Assembly (NCBI GenBank): GCA_964620535.1
Contig: CAZUHN010000069.1
Span: forward strand, 1 to 35,329
Direction of reading: 5' to 3'
DNA: 35,329 bases
From: CAZUHN01 sp964620535
GTDB lineage: Bacteria; UBA8248
A program made the translations under genes and the position numbers. Below the pieces are notes generated by a model, which was not told the origin of the DNA, did no database searches, and was given only the letters and a program-made list of their open reading frames with translations. This document shows, piece by piece, positions 16,966 to 25,173 of this stretch; the first letter of the stretch is position 1; each line of letters starts with the position of its first letter.

Positions 16966-17640
16966 TTACTTCTTATAGAGCATCACCCGGACGCGGTCGG
17001 CGGTCTTTTCCGAATAGTTCGCGATGTCTCCGATCTCCCGGAGGATCTTGGACCACCAGAAAACGTCCAGCGGGCTGAGGTCGTCCTCCATCCCGAACAT
17101 CATGCGCAGCATCTCGAACTGGGCCTTGTCGGCCCGCCACTCCATCTGGCCGATCGCGTCAATCCTCGAAAAAATATCCTCCGCCCCGGGCCCAGTGAGG
17201 CCGACTTCCAGCAGGGACTCCAACGAGCCGATGACGGCAGAAGTCGCCCGGAAGGTCTCCACGCTCTCTTCCACATAGTCGATGAGGGGCTCCCGCCAGG
17301 AGGTGGGAACCGCGGTCTCCCGGACGGTCAGCAAGAAGGCGATGTCCTCGACGGTGTCGGGAACGCTGTCCTGCTGGGAGAGGACGCTGAGGAGGTCGGT
17401 CCGATCCACGGGGAGAAAGATGCTCCGGGGCAGTGAGTCGCGGATGCCGTTCTTGATCTCGTCCGCTCGGTGCTCGAGCTTCGAGACCTGCTTAGCGAGG
17501 TCGGCGAGGCGGTCGTGCTCGCCCTCGAGGAGAGCCTCGAACATGGGGCGGACCAGATCGACGCACTCGCCGCCCTTTTCCATGTGCTCCTGGAGAGCGC
17601 CGAAAGGAGATTTCGTGAAAAGCTGAACGATGGCCCGCAT
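16966..17640 (-). CDS. DUF47/TIGR00153 family PhoU-like protein, partner of PiT
   Basis: 224 residues, ATG 17640 preceded by TAGGGG at a good distance. These all-helical proteins resemble PhoU and are almost always encoded beside pit, where they are thought to regulate phosphate uptake from the cytoplasmic side. Family features seen here: LFTKSPFGALQEHM at the start, KLEHRADEIKNGIRDSLPRSIFLPVDRTDLLSVLSQQD in the middle (metal-binding helices with E/D and R), and the end KILREIGDIANYSEKTADRVRVMLYKK. It is the first gene of a two-gene unit with pit. Confidence 0.93.
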   Translation of the reverse strand: MRAIVQLFTKSPFGALQEHMEKGGECVDLVRPMFEALLEGEHDRLADLAKQVSKLEHRADEIKNGIRDSLPRSIFLPVDRTDLLSVLSQQDSVPDTVEDIAFLLTVRETAVPTSWREPLIDYVEESVETFRATSAVIGSLESLLEVGLTGPGAEDIFSRIDAIGQMEWRADKAQFEMLRMMFGMEDDLSPLDVFWWSKILREIGDIANYSEKTADRVRVMLYKK

Positions 17641-17703
17641 GCAGTCCCCTACCGGTATCGGCGTGACGGAAAAATGCGTCGGAGGCCCTGAAATCGGGGG
17701 GAC

Positions 17704-17731
17704 ACTAAACCTTCCTGGGGTGTCATGTCAA
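17704..17731 (-). promoter_or_regulatory. Candidate promoter of the DUF47-pit unit
   Basis: Minus strand TTGACA (17731-17726), 16-base spacer, TTTAGT (17709-17704; four of six). It lies about 65 bases before the DUF47 start and overlaps the last codons of the decayed gene remnant upstream. Confidence 0.4.
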
Positions 17732-18190
17732 TGCCAGGAAAAAGAGTCCGGTTTTTCGCCTGAGTATGGCGGTCCGGGCGATCCGCCAGGCGAGGGCCTC
17801 GGCGCGAAAGCGCGTCTCCCGCGAGGCCGCGCTCAGGACCACGTCCGCCATGCGGCCCAGGGGGGGAAGGGGTCTCTGGGTGATGGCGACGGAAGCGGCC
17901 CCACGCCCCCTTCGCCACCCGGGGGGTTTCGACGTTGTGGAGGGCTGCCTCGAACTGCGAACTGCCGCCGGTCGATGCCATCGAGGGTATCGCCCAGGGT
18001 CCGGATGGCCGCGCCGAATACTTTTTAAAGACCGGTCGCCTCGCTGATCTCCGAGCCCTGCACCACCTCAATGGTGGGGAGGCGCATGCTCTCGCCGGTG
18101 TTCTCCGGGACGTAGTCGCCCACCTTGCGCTCGGCCTGGTTCGGGTCCGCATGGAGAGCGCGGAGCCGGGCGGGTGCTTTCTGAAAAATA
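17723..18190 (-). pseudogene. Decayed GC-rich gene remnant, 3' part only
   Basis: A continuous protein can be followed by switching frames. The pieces in order are PARLRALHADPNQAERKVGD, then YVPENTGESMRLPTIEV and EVVQGSEISEATGL, an in-frame TAA, KVFGAAIRTLGDTLDGIDRR, then a 7-base tandem duplication (GAACTGC twice at 17952-17965) that shifts the frame to QFEAALHNVETPRVAKGAWG, then a C-run shift near 17865 to LGRMADVVLSAASRETRFRA, with the rest LAWRIARTAILRRKTGLFFL and a TGA at 17723-17725. Codon bias fits the host. Upstream it is cut off where AT-rich sequence begins near 18190. I do not recognise the family. Its position beside pit/DUF47 may be incidental. Confidence 0.4.
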
Positions 18191-18204
18191 TGAAATAACA
18201 CTTA

Positions 18205-18220
18205 TATGCGCCCGCGCATA
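18205..18220. repeat. Short hairpin at the composition boundary
   Basis: TATGCG, CCCG loop, CGCATA: a perfect six-pair stem just inside the AT-rich segment, about 15 bases from the end of the decayed gene. It could mark an insertion end or be an operator; nothing else supports either. Confidence 0.3.
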
Positions 18221-18661
18221 GAAATATACATATGTTCCGAGATGCTCTCCTGCGAGGTGATTCGGCAATAAATACTGGTATGATGGCGTTTCTGAGAGTT
18301 TTCCGGTAGGAACATCAATCGGATGGCGAATAGGACATAAGATACTGTATTGCAATCGATTATACGATTTCGAGCGTGGTGCCGGCTTAGAGGGTCAGGC
18401 GGTCGCGACGGGGAGATATTGCGACTTCAGACCGCCTTCCCGCCCAATTACGGTCATGTAGGAATTTCTGGCGCGTACGAAGCACTTCGGGCAGATACCA
18501 TGGAAAATCAGGCTTATTTCCTGGTTACTGGCTACGATGAGCCGGACGAGTTTTTCCTAAATGCCGAAATCGTGAAAATCCCCGTCAGAGGCTTTCGAAT
18601 GAAAGCAATAGGCGCATTGAACGACAACCACTCGATATTTCGTCCAAATAAACAATTATTT

Positions 18662-18678
18662 GGGGTTCCACGAACCCC
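18662..18678. repeat. Perfect 7-bp hairpin with 3-base loop
   Basis: GGGGTTC, CAC, GAACCCC, flanked by A/T-rich sequence on the left. No T tract on the side needed for termination in either direction. Confidence 0.35.
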
Positions 18679-18994
18679 GGCACCACCTTAGCGCCCAACA
18701 TTTAGGCAAGACTAGATCGCAGTATTTGTACCGCAATGAAGTGCGGGGGGGCCTCCATGCCCGTCAAAGGGAGATCCAAATAATCTATTATATATTAGTG
18801 AGTTACGTCAAATTCCCGTGGTCCAGGGGGGCGAAGGAATTTTCAGCGCAAAAAAGCGACGGAAATTCTTGCCGATCCGTCACAATTATGACGAGAAGAA
18901 TCAAAAAATATCGCCAGAATATCAACGTATTGCTACGGAAATGAACTTGACCGGTCAATGGAGGGCTAAGGGTGAGGGGCATTAATCCATTGGA

Positions 18995-19993
18995 TCATGA
19001 TCTGGGTTCTTCGCCTCCTGGAGTTTCCCCTATTGTGGGGAGGGGAGGGAGCAGCGGCCGCAGCTTAAAGAAAGCCCGGTCCACGATGGCGATTCGGCTG
19101 GTAAACTCTCCCTCTCCTTTGTCCTGCTCGATCGCCCTTTTCGCTATATTAAACTTTGCATCCATGTCATCCGCATGATGCAGGAGAACAGCCTCAGGGG
19201 TCATGGGCACCTTTACGGTTCCCCAGTCCAGCTGTCCTTGGTGGGACAAAATCAAATGTTCGAGGTGGAGGACATACTCATCAGGCAAATTCTCCACCCG
19301 CTGTGCATGATTCCGAAGGATGTCGCGCCCCAGGACGATATGTCCCACCAACCTTCCCGCAGAGGTGTACCGGGTGCCCCCCACGCCGGAGAGTTCATGG
19401 ATCTTGCCGATGTCGTGGAGCAAGGCGCCCGCAACGAGGAGATCGCGGGAGACATCATATTTTTCCACCAAATACAAGCAGGTTTTTGTGACGGAGAGGG
19501 TGTGCTCCAACAAGCCACCCATGTAGGGGTGATGAATGCGTTGGGCGGCGGGCCAGGCTTGAAACTGATCGGCATATTTCTCCAATATTGATACGAGCAA
19601 CTCGGCCACAATGGAGTGACAACTCTGCGCGATTTGGAAAATCTCCTTCCACATTTCCTCCGTATCAAAAGAAGTCCGTGCGATACAGTCCTCCTCCCGG
19701 AATCCTTCCTCTCCATCAGAATCTGTGGTTCTTCGGATTTTTTCGATTTTTAACTGTATCGTCCCCCGATAGTTTTCCGCCAAGGCCCGCACCTTGACGA
19801 AGTCTCCGCCCTCAATGACTCCTTGAACCTGGTGAGGGATCTCCCAAACCTTACCTGGGAGGATTCCCGTCCGATCCTCCAGAACCATGTCGAGGTAAGG
19901 CTTCCCCTGGCGGGTCATCTTCTCCTCACACTCACGGAGGAGGAAAAACCCGTCGAACTGCTGCCCGTGCTCGAGATCAGAAATACTCGACAT
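18995..19993 (-). CDS. HD-domain 3'-5' exoribonuclease, YhaM family
   Basis: 332 residues from ATG 19993, preceded by GAGGGGGAG; the in-frame GTG at 20005 lies upstream of that site and is less likely. The N-terminal OB fold (about 1-85: GQQFDGFFLLRECEEKMTRQ, KPYLDMVLEDRTG) binds nucleic acid. The HD phosphohydrolase domain has LLEH (His164), LLHDIGKI (His193-Asp194), GHIVLG and HLILSHQGQLDWG. The C-terminus keeps LLHHADDMDAKFN. YhaM/CBF1 proteins degrade RNA or single-stranded DNA 3' to 5'. GC is lower than the neighbours' average. It stands alone, with the broken isomerase-like gene upstream on the same strand. Confidence 0.9.
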   Translation of the reverse strand: MSSISDLEHGQQFDGFFLLRECEEKMTRQGKPYLDMVLEDRTGILPGKVWEIPHQVQGVIEGGDFVKVRALAENYRGTIQLKIEKIRRTTDSDGEEGFREEDCIARTSFDTEEMWKEIFQIAQSCHSIVAELLVSILEKYADQFQAWPAAQRIHHPYMGGLLEHTLSVTKTCLYLVEKYDVSRDLLVAGALLHDIGKIHELSGVGGTRYTSAGRLVGHIVLGRDILRNHAQRVENLPDEYVLHLEHLILSHQGQLDWGTVKVPMTPEAVLLHHADDMDAKFNIAKRAIEQDKGEGEFTSRIAIVDRAFFKLRPLLPPLPTIGETPGGEEPRS

Positions 19994-20092
19994 ACTCCCC
20001 CTCACCCACCGGTACTCGGCGAGATGCCTTCCCTTTCCAGTTCCGCCGAAAGGGAAATTATCCAGGCAAATTCCACAAATCGAAACCCGTAG

Positions 20093-20220
20093 TCAATACA
20101 CGGGATCACAAAAAAAAGCCATATACGCTGCGACGTCTTCGTTCCCGAAGGACTCGACCCAGGCGTCGAGCACGACGAGGCCAAAGTGGAGAAATGTCGA
20201 CTGAAATGAGGGCGCCTTCT
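20093..20220 (-). pseudogene. Possible short gene fragment (NTF2/SnoaL-like)
   Basis: A minus-strand frame without a start codon reads LVVLDAWVESFGNEDVAAYM followed by AFFCDP and a TGA at 20093-20095. The pattern W-x5-D-x2-AYMAFF resembles the first helix of NTF2/SnoaL-like domains (commonly AWxxAWxxxDxxAYLAFY). It lies between the broken isomerase-like gene and the YhaM-like gene. Only about 40 residues, so chance is possible. Confidence 0.2.
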
Positions 20221-20226
20221 ACCGGA

Positions 20227-20983
20227 CTACGGATCCTCATTTTCGGCGCGCAACGGGCCGTTCGCCATCGTCGCCAGAAGCCGTCCGAATCCCTGGATGT
20301 TCTCTCTCACCCGGGCGAGCCGGAGCGCCCCCCAGAGGCCGGCCTGGTTGCTGGTGACAATGGGAAGGCCGAGGTCCCTCTCCAGAACCTCGATGATCTC
20401 AAAGGTCCGGAGGCCGCCGCATGAGATGAGCAACCCGTCAGCGCCGGCGGCTTCCTGGGCGACCTCCTTGCCCAGCCGGTAGGCGACCCCCGGATGCATG
20501 CGGTGGATGTCCCAGTTTGAAGCGCTGTCGGAGGCCCTTGATGGCTAGAACCTCGAAGCCCGCCTCTTCGAGGAAAGCGCGGAGAAGGTCGTTCAGCTCG
20601 TCGATGTAGGCGGTCGCCACCCCGATCCGCCTGACCTTGAGGTGTCTCAGGGCATCCACCACGGCGGACGCGATCGTGGTGCTGGGCAGGCCCGAAACCT
20701 CCCGGATGAGGCCGATGAGTTGCTGGTTGAACGCGTGTCCCTTCACGAAGCCGGCCGGGGTTCCGCAGAACACCACGCAGTCCGGTTTCATGACGGCGAT
20801 TTCGCGCGCCCCGCGCTCGATCTGGGAGAGCATCCGCTCGACCCCCTCCGGGCTCACCTCGTCGATAAACAGACGGGTGTTGACGAGCGAAACGCCCGCG
20901 GGCAGTGCCATCCTGTACTCCTCCAGCGATACAGGCCCGCCGCTGAGCATGATCATTCCGAGCAACGCGCGCCATCCGTACAC
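20227..20983 (-). pseudogene. Maleate isomerase/arylmalonate decarboxylase-like gene, single frameshift
   Basis: The GTG start at 20983 has GGGGGAT upstream and gives MYGWRALLGMIM, the standard opening of this branch of the Asp/Glu racemase superfamily. Frame one runs to VLAIKGLRQ. After that, the true continuation lies in the next frame: DSASNWDIHRMHPGVAYRLG and on to a stop at 20227. Removing one C from the CC near 20529-20531 restores an open frame of about 250 residues, the usual length. Both catalytic cysteines are present, VVFCGTPAGF in the first half and LLISCGGLRTF in the second, as in maleate isomerases. So the break looks recent or is a sequencing error. If intact it would isomerise or decarboxylate a dicarboxylate in the cytoplasm. 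Confidence 0.75.
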
Positions 20984-21237
20984 GGAATATCCCCCTTTTC
21001 CCCGGTGCTGGAAGGAAGGCCCCGGAGTTAGGTCTTTCGGTTTCCGCCCCCTTCCGACGATGATATATCCGATATTTCCCGTGTGGTTTCTTGAATGGCG
21101 GCATTCTAGCCTCTAATGGCCAATCCAGGCCACGATTCTTTTCTGCGCGACCGACTCTGGTCCCAAACCGCCCCCTTCATCCCTGGTCAGCAGTCAACTA
21201 TTGCCTCATTAGCGCCGGGAGAAGAGGAGGGAGGAAT

Positions 21238-21296
21238 CCCGCCCTTGAGGCCGGGGGGCAAGGGCGGGAGAATGCCCCCCTCCGGATGGCGGGGGG
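21238..21296. repeat. Pair of GC-rich palindromes (REP-like)
   Basis: CCCGCCCTTG (21238-21247) and CAAGGGCGGG (21259-21268) form a perfect ten-pair stem with an 11-base loop. Directly after it CCCCCC (21275-21280) and GGGGGG (21291-21296) form a second stem. The two together look like the extragenic palindromic repeats of GC-rich genomes. They lie in the 270-base gap before the nuclease-fold gene, which otherwise shows no gene. Confidence 0.5.
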
Positions 21297-21374
21297 ATCC
21301 CCTGCCTTCTATCTATGCGGCTAGGAGCATTATTGGAGATGAACGGAAAAACGTTTCCCGGAAGCGGGCGAAAG

Positions 21375-21923
21375 ATGCGCCTCTTCCTCCCGGCGCTGGC
21401 GGCGACCCTAGCCCTCCTCGCGGCCTCGGCCTCCGCCGCGCCGGAGAAAAAGCCCAAGCGCCTTCCTGGCCGGATCTTGCGCGTGTTCGAGGGGGACACC
21501 TTCCAGCTCGAGGGTGGGCTGCGCTCCACCCTGCTCGGGGTCTCGACCCCTCCCTTCACCGAGCGCGGGGGGAAGGAGTCTTTCGAGTTCCTCCGCCGCC
21601 TTCTCACCGGAAAGCAGGTCTTCCTCGAGGTGGACGCCGAGCTCCTGGACGCCTCCCGCCAGGCGCAGTACTACGTCTTCCTCGAGGACGGCGTCTTCGT
21701 GAACGCCCTCATCCTCCTGCGCGGCTTCGGCCGGGCCTTGCTGAAGCACCCCAACGTGCGCTATCGCGGCCGGCTCCTGCGGGCCGAGGCGACCGCCCGG
21801 AAGAACCGTATCGGCATCTGGGGGGACGCCTTCCCCGACCCGCAAAACCCCCACAACATCCGGCCCGGCCCGCCCGTCATCCCCCGTAGCCACCAGCTCT
21901 GGCGCAACCGCCGGAGGCGCTGA
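21375..21923 (+). CDS. Secreted SNase-fold (thermonuclease-like) protein with degenerate active site
   Basis: 182 residues from ATG 21375; ATG 21339 and ATG 21315 are in frame upstream. A signal peptide MRLFLPALAATLALLAASASA is followed by an OB-fold of staphylococcal nuclease type: VFEGDTFQLEGG, TLLGVSTPPF, ESFEFLRRLLTGKQVFLEVD, YYVFLEDGVFVNALIL and a final RKNRIGIWG. In active nucleases the second block reads VRLxGIDxPE with Arg and Glu in catalysis, and a later DRYGR supplies the second Arg. Here these are T, P and SRQAQ, so only the GDT aspartate remains. It may bind rather than cut nucleic acid, or act as a structural periplasmic protein. Confidence 0.75.
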   Translation: MRLFLPALAATLALLAASASAAPEKKPKRLPGRILRVFEGDTFQLEGGLRSTLLGVSTPPFTERGGKESFEFLRRLLTGKQVFLEVDAELLDASRQAQYYVFLEDGVFVNALILLRGFGRALLKHPNVRYRGRLLRAEATARKNRIGIWGDAFPDPQNPHNIRPGPPVIPRSHQLWRNRRRR

Positions 21924-22065
21924 GAGCGCACCGGGCGGTCCTCGCCGCCGTCCTGTTCCCGCCTTTCCCGAAATCCGAAGAGGGTTTTCCCCAGTTCATG
22001 AGCGGAAGATCGGTCCGCCCGGGCACTGGATTGGTCTTGCGGAAAAACGCGGAGCGCAAAAACCC

Positions 22066-22950
22066 TCAGGGGAGGAGGCCGTGGCGGGAGGCGGTGATCA
22101 GGGTAGCGCCGATGACGGTGAGCACCACGGCCCAGGCCAAGCCGATCGTCACCCGCTCAATCCGCCGGAGAAAGAGCGTGGTCAGAAGAAGGACCACCAC
22201 GGGACAAGTGCTGTAGATCGGAACGGTGTGAGACACCCCGAAGGTGACGAGGGATCGCATGAGGAAAAACTGGGTCAGGCTGTTCACGATCGCCGCCCCG
22301 GCGAGGAAGCGCCAGCCCCGCGGGCTGCACCGGAAGCGCCCCAAGCGCGGGGCGTAGCGCATTCCCGCCATGAGGATGGGAAGCGAGAGCGAGCAGGCGA
22401 TCGCCGAACCGAGCGCCGGAACGTCAATGAGCAGCATGCCCGATTTGCGGAACACCATCGAGAGGCTGGAGCTCACGGCGGCGGTGAGGGGGAGCAGCAG
22501 GTTGAACCTCCGCCCGCCTCCCTCTCCTCTCCTACCATGCATGATGAGGACCCCGGCCACCACCCCCACCGTCCCCGCCAGGGCGGCCGGGCCGGGCCGC
22601 TCCTGGAGGAAGAGGATGGCGGCCGCGGTGGAGAAAAGGGGGGCGGTCGCGTGCAGGGCGGTGGAGCGGGTCACCCCGATGCGCGCGAAGGACATGTTGA
22701 GGGCGGTCCGCGACAGGGTGTAGCCGAAGAGGCCCGAACCGAGGAAGAACAAAACGGCGTGGGGAGTGATGCCCCGAAACGGCTCTGTCCAAAGGCCGTA
22801 GGCGCCGAGCAGCGCGACGTTCCCCACCCCCACCACGAAGGAGGCCGTCAGGGCGGTGTACTCGGCGGACCCTGCCCGGACGAGTATATGGGTGACCGCG
22901 AGGGTGATCAGCGCGCTGGCGAGATAGAACTCCGGAAGAAAAAACTCCAT
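22066..22950 (-). CDS. EamA/DMT-family transporter
   Basis: 294 residues, about ten hydrophobic helices in two halves, the layout of drug/metabolite transporters. GGGAGGGT lies four bases before the ATG. The first half contains GYTLSRTALNMSFARIGVTR followed by STALHATAPLFST, the usual EamA 'A…P…' helix; the second repeats it as VSHTVPIYSTCPVVVLLLTT. The family exports or imports small metabolites; the substrate is unknown. It lies 85 bases after the slipin gene on the same strand and could be transcribed with it. The 140-base stretch downstream of it holds no gene. Confidence 0.87.
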   Translation of the reverse strand: MEFFLPEFYLASALITLAVTHILVRAGSAEYTALTASFVVGVGNVALLGAYGLWTEPFRGITPHAVLFFLGSGLFGYTLSRTALNMSFARIGVTRSTALHATAPLFSTAAAILFLQERPGPAALAGTVGVVAGVLIMHGRRGEGGGRRFNLLLPLTAAVSSSLSMVFRKSGMLLIDVPALGSAIACSLSLPILMAGMRYAPRLGRFRCSPRGWRFLAGAAIVNSLTQFFLMRSLVTFGVSHTVPIYSTCPVVVLLLTTLFLRRIERVTIGLAWAVVLTVIGATLITASRHGLLP

Positions 22951-23035
22951 CGCACCCTCCCGCGTCCGCGCCCGCCCTCAAACTACGGGGCGGAGACCGC
23001 CTCCCCGCCGAGGGAGGACGCGCGCCCGGAAAGGA

Positions 23036-23830
23036 TCAGGCCGATGCTTCTCCTTGCGTCCCGCTTCCACCGCCGGCGCTGTCTCCCCCTTCTAAGTTCA
23101 TGAAGGGCCGCAACAGGTCGATCGGCAGGGGAAAAATGATGGTCGAGTTGTTCTCGGTGGCCACCTCGGCGAGGGTCTGGAGAAAACGCAGCTGGAGCGC
23201 GCCGGGGCCGCTCGCGATGATGTTGGCCGCCTCGGCGAGGCGGGTGCTGGCCTGCTGCTCGCCCTCGGCGTGGATTATCTTGGCCCGCCGCTCGCGCTCG
23301 GCCTCGGCCTGGCGGGCGATGGCCCGCTGCATCTCCGAGGGAAGGTCCACGTGCTTGACCTCGACGTTGGTCACCTTGATGCCCCAGGGGTCGGTGTTCA
23401 GGTCGAGCAGCTCCTGGAGCTGGAGGTTCACCTTGTCCCGCTCGGAGAGCAAATCGTCCAGCTCCATCTGGCCGAGCACGCTGCGAAGGGTGGTCTGGCT
23501 GAGCTGGCTCGTGGCGTAGAGGAAGTCCTCCACCTCGATGATGGCCTTCTGGGGGTCCAGGACGCGGAAGTAAACCACCGCGTTCACCTTCACCGAGACA
23601 TTGTCCCGCGTGATGATGTCCTGGGGCGGGACGTCCATGGTCACCAAGCGCAGGCCCACCCGGTCCATCCGGTCGATAACGGGGATGACGATGATGAGCC
23701 CGGGGCCTTTGACGCGGAAGAAGCGACCGAGGCGGAAGATCACCCCTCGCTCGTACTCGTTCAGGACCCGGATGGCGCTGAACAGAAATAGGGCAACGAT
23801 GACGACGGCGACGATCAGACTAAGACTCAT
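23036..23830 (-). CDS. Slipin (stomatin-like SPFH/band 7 protein)
   Basis: 264 residues. One N-terminal membrane helix (LIVAVVIVALFLFSAIRVL) is followed by EYERGVIFRLGRF, the SPFH opening, RLVTMDVPPQDIITRDNVSV, and a coiled helix MQRAIARQAEAERERRAKII. The C-terminus has the NNSTIIFPLPIDLL motif that is typical of slipins and is cut by the partner protease in archaeal homologues. It follows the nfeD gene by five bases, and its ribosome binding site GGAGG is formed by the last nfeD codons, so the two are translationally coupled. The pair organises membrane microdomains in other bacteria. Confidence 0.95.
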   Translation of the reverse strand: MSLSLIVAVVIVALFLFSAIRVLNEYERGVIFRLGRFFRVKGPGLIIVIPVIDRMDRVGLRLVTMDVPPQDIITRDNVSVKVNAVVYFRVLDPQKAIIEVEDFLYATSQLSQTTLRSVLGQMELDDLLSERDKVNLQLQELLDLNTDPWGIKVTNVEVKHVDLPSEMQRAIARQAEAERERRAKIIHAEGEQQASTRLAEAANIIASGPGALQLRFLQTLAEVATENNSTIIFPLPIDLLRPFMNLEGGDSAGGGSGTQGEASA

Positions 23831-23835
23831 ACGAT

Positions 23836-25173
23836 CTATCCCTCCTTGACGACGTGGACGCGGAGCCCTTCGAGGGACACCACCCGTACCTTTTCCCCGG
23901 CTGCGAGGGGTTCGTCCGATTCCGCGTGCCAGATTTCACCGTGAACTTGCACTTTTGCGGTCCCGCCCGTTCCGCCGGCCACGCTCACCACCCCCATCTG
24001 ATTCACCATGCCCTCCCTGCCCGAAACGGGCGGGCCCGCCTGGGCGCGGAAGCCCAGCCCGACGATCCAGACGAAGAAGAGGGCCGTTCCGGCCACGGCA
24101 GGGAGGATCACCTTCAGGCTGATCTGGAGATAAGGATCGGGCGAGTCGATCAGCATGAGGGAGCCAAGCGTCATCGCCACGATTCCGCCGATGGTGAGTC
24201 CCCCGAAGCTCTGCACCTTGATCTCCAGGAGGAAGAGAATCACCGCGAGCATCATCAGCAAAATCCCGACGAAGTTGACGGGCAGCACCTTGAGGGCGAA
24301 GAGGGCGAGCAGGAGGCTGATGGCGCCCACCACGCCGGGCAGGATCGTCCCCGGGTTGGAGAGTTCGAAAAAGAGCCCGTACATGGCGAGCAGCATGAGG
24401 ATGTAGGCGATGTTCGGATCGCTCAGCATGGAGAGCACTTGCTGGCGCCAGGTGGGGGCGACTGTGACCGTCGGGGCGCCCCGGGTTGCGAGCGTCACCT
24501 CCCGGTCGGTGGCCAGCTTCACCTTCCGCCCGTCAAGGGCGAGGAGGAGGGCCTTGGTGTCCACAGCGATGAGGTCGATCACCTTGAGGCGGAGCGCCTC
24601 GGCCTCGTCCACCGAGATGGCCTCGCGCACGGCGCTCTCGGCCCATTCGGCGTTCCGGCCCGTGCGGGCCGCGATCGAACGGGCGAAGGCCGCCACATCG
24701 TTCATGGCCTTCTTGCGGGCGTCGCCCTCGATCTGGGAGCCCCCACCCGCGATGGGGGTGGCGGCCCCGATGTTCGTGCCGGGGGCCATGGCCGCGATGT
24801 GGGCCGACATGGTGATGAAGGTGCCGGCCGAGGCCGCCCGGGCCCCGCCCGGCGCGACGAAGACCGCCACGGGAATGGGGGAGGCGAATATCTCCTTGAC
24901 GATGTCCCGGGTGCTGGTGACGAGCCCGCCGGGGGTGTCGAGGCGGATCAAAAGGAGCTGGGCGCCCTGCCGCCGCGCCTCTTCGAGCCCCTCGGCCACG
25001 TAGGCGGTCGATCCCGGCGAGATGGCGTCCTCCACATCGATGATGATGACGGGGGGGTTGCCGGCCAGGACTTGGGCCGGGGCGGTCCCCGCCCAGAGCG
25101 CGGCCCCGGCCGCAACGAGAAGGGCGGCGCCGGCCGCGCGGATGAGGGAACTCGCCCGGGGGAAGGTTTTCAT
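23836..25173 (-). CDS. NfeD-family membrane serine protease (long form with ClpP-like domain)
   Basis: 445 residues. A signal peptide or N-terminal helix leads to a ClpP/SppA-class domain: IIIDVEDAISPG, LIRLDTPGGLVTS, GARAASAGTFI with the nucleophile Ser115, and DARKKAMNDVAAFARS with general-base Lys155. About four to five membrane helices follow (YILMLLAMYGLFFELSNPG, GVVGAISLLLALFAL, GILLMMLAVILFLLEI and others). The C-terminal OB-fold NfeD domain ends with VRVVSLEGLRVHV. This is the partner protease of slipin, whose gene follows directly. The 306-base gap upstream (25174-25479) shows no gene; an 8-bp inverted repeat (25276-25283 with 25303-25310) could help end the aminotransferase transcript. 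Confidence 0.94.
   Translation of the reverse strand: MKTFPRASSLIRAAGAALLVAAGAALWAGTAPAQVLAGNPPVIIIDVEDAISPGSTAYVAEGLEEARRQGAQLLLIRLDTPGGLVTSTRDIVKEIFASPIPVAVFVAPGGARAASAGTFITMSAHIAAMAPGTNIGAATPIAGGGSQIEGDARKKAMNDVAAFARSIAARTGRNAEWAESAVREAISVDEAEALRLKVIDLIAVDTKALLLALDGRKVKLATDREVTLATRGAPTVTVAPTWRQQVLSMLSDPNIAYILMLLAMYGLFFELSNPGTILPGVVGAISLLLALFALKVLPVNFVGILLMMLAVILFLLEIKVQSFGGLTIGGIVAMTLGSLMLIDSPDPYLQISLKVILPAVAGTALFFVWIVGLGFRAQAGPPVSGREGMVNQMGVVSVAGGTGGTAKVQVHGEIWHAESDEPLAAGEKVRVVSLEGLRVHVVKEG

Larger units (their letters stand above)
18191..18994. other. AT-richer gene-poor segment, possible insert with decayed coding pieces
   Basis: About 800 bases with clearly lower GC than the flanks and no confident gene. 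A plus-strand frame at 18350-18691 (113 residues) has no homology I can recognise. Another plus-strand coding piece ends at 18975: from ATG 18736, removing one base from the seven-G run at 18742-18748 would join MKCGG to PPCPSKGDPNNLLYISELRQ and onward to a TAA, about 80 residues containing IFSAKKRRKFLPIRHNYDEK. Two hairpins lie in it (18205-18220, 18662-18678). It may be a relic of an inserted element. Confidence 0.4.

Noticed and set aside
17721..17731. Possible Pho box (TGTCATGTCA) before the DUF47-pit unit
   Set aside because: The TGTCA units repeat at five bases instead of the eleven-base spacing of Pho boxes, and only one short stretch matches.
18350..18691. Plus-strand frame of 113 codons
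   Set aside because: No ribosome binding site, no recognisable family, the reverse strand is equally open; kept only as part of the AT-rich segment description.
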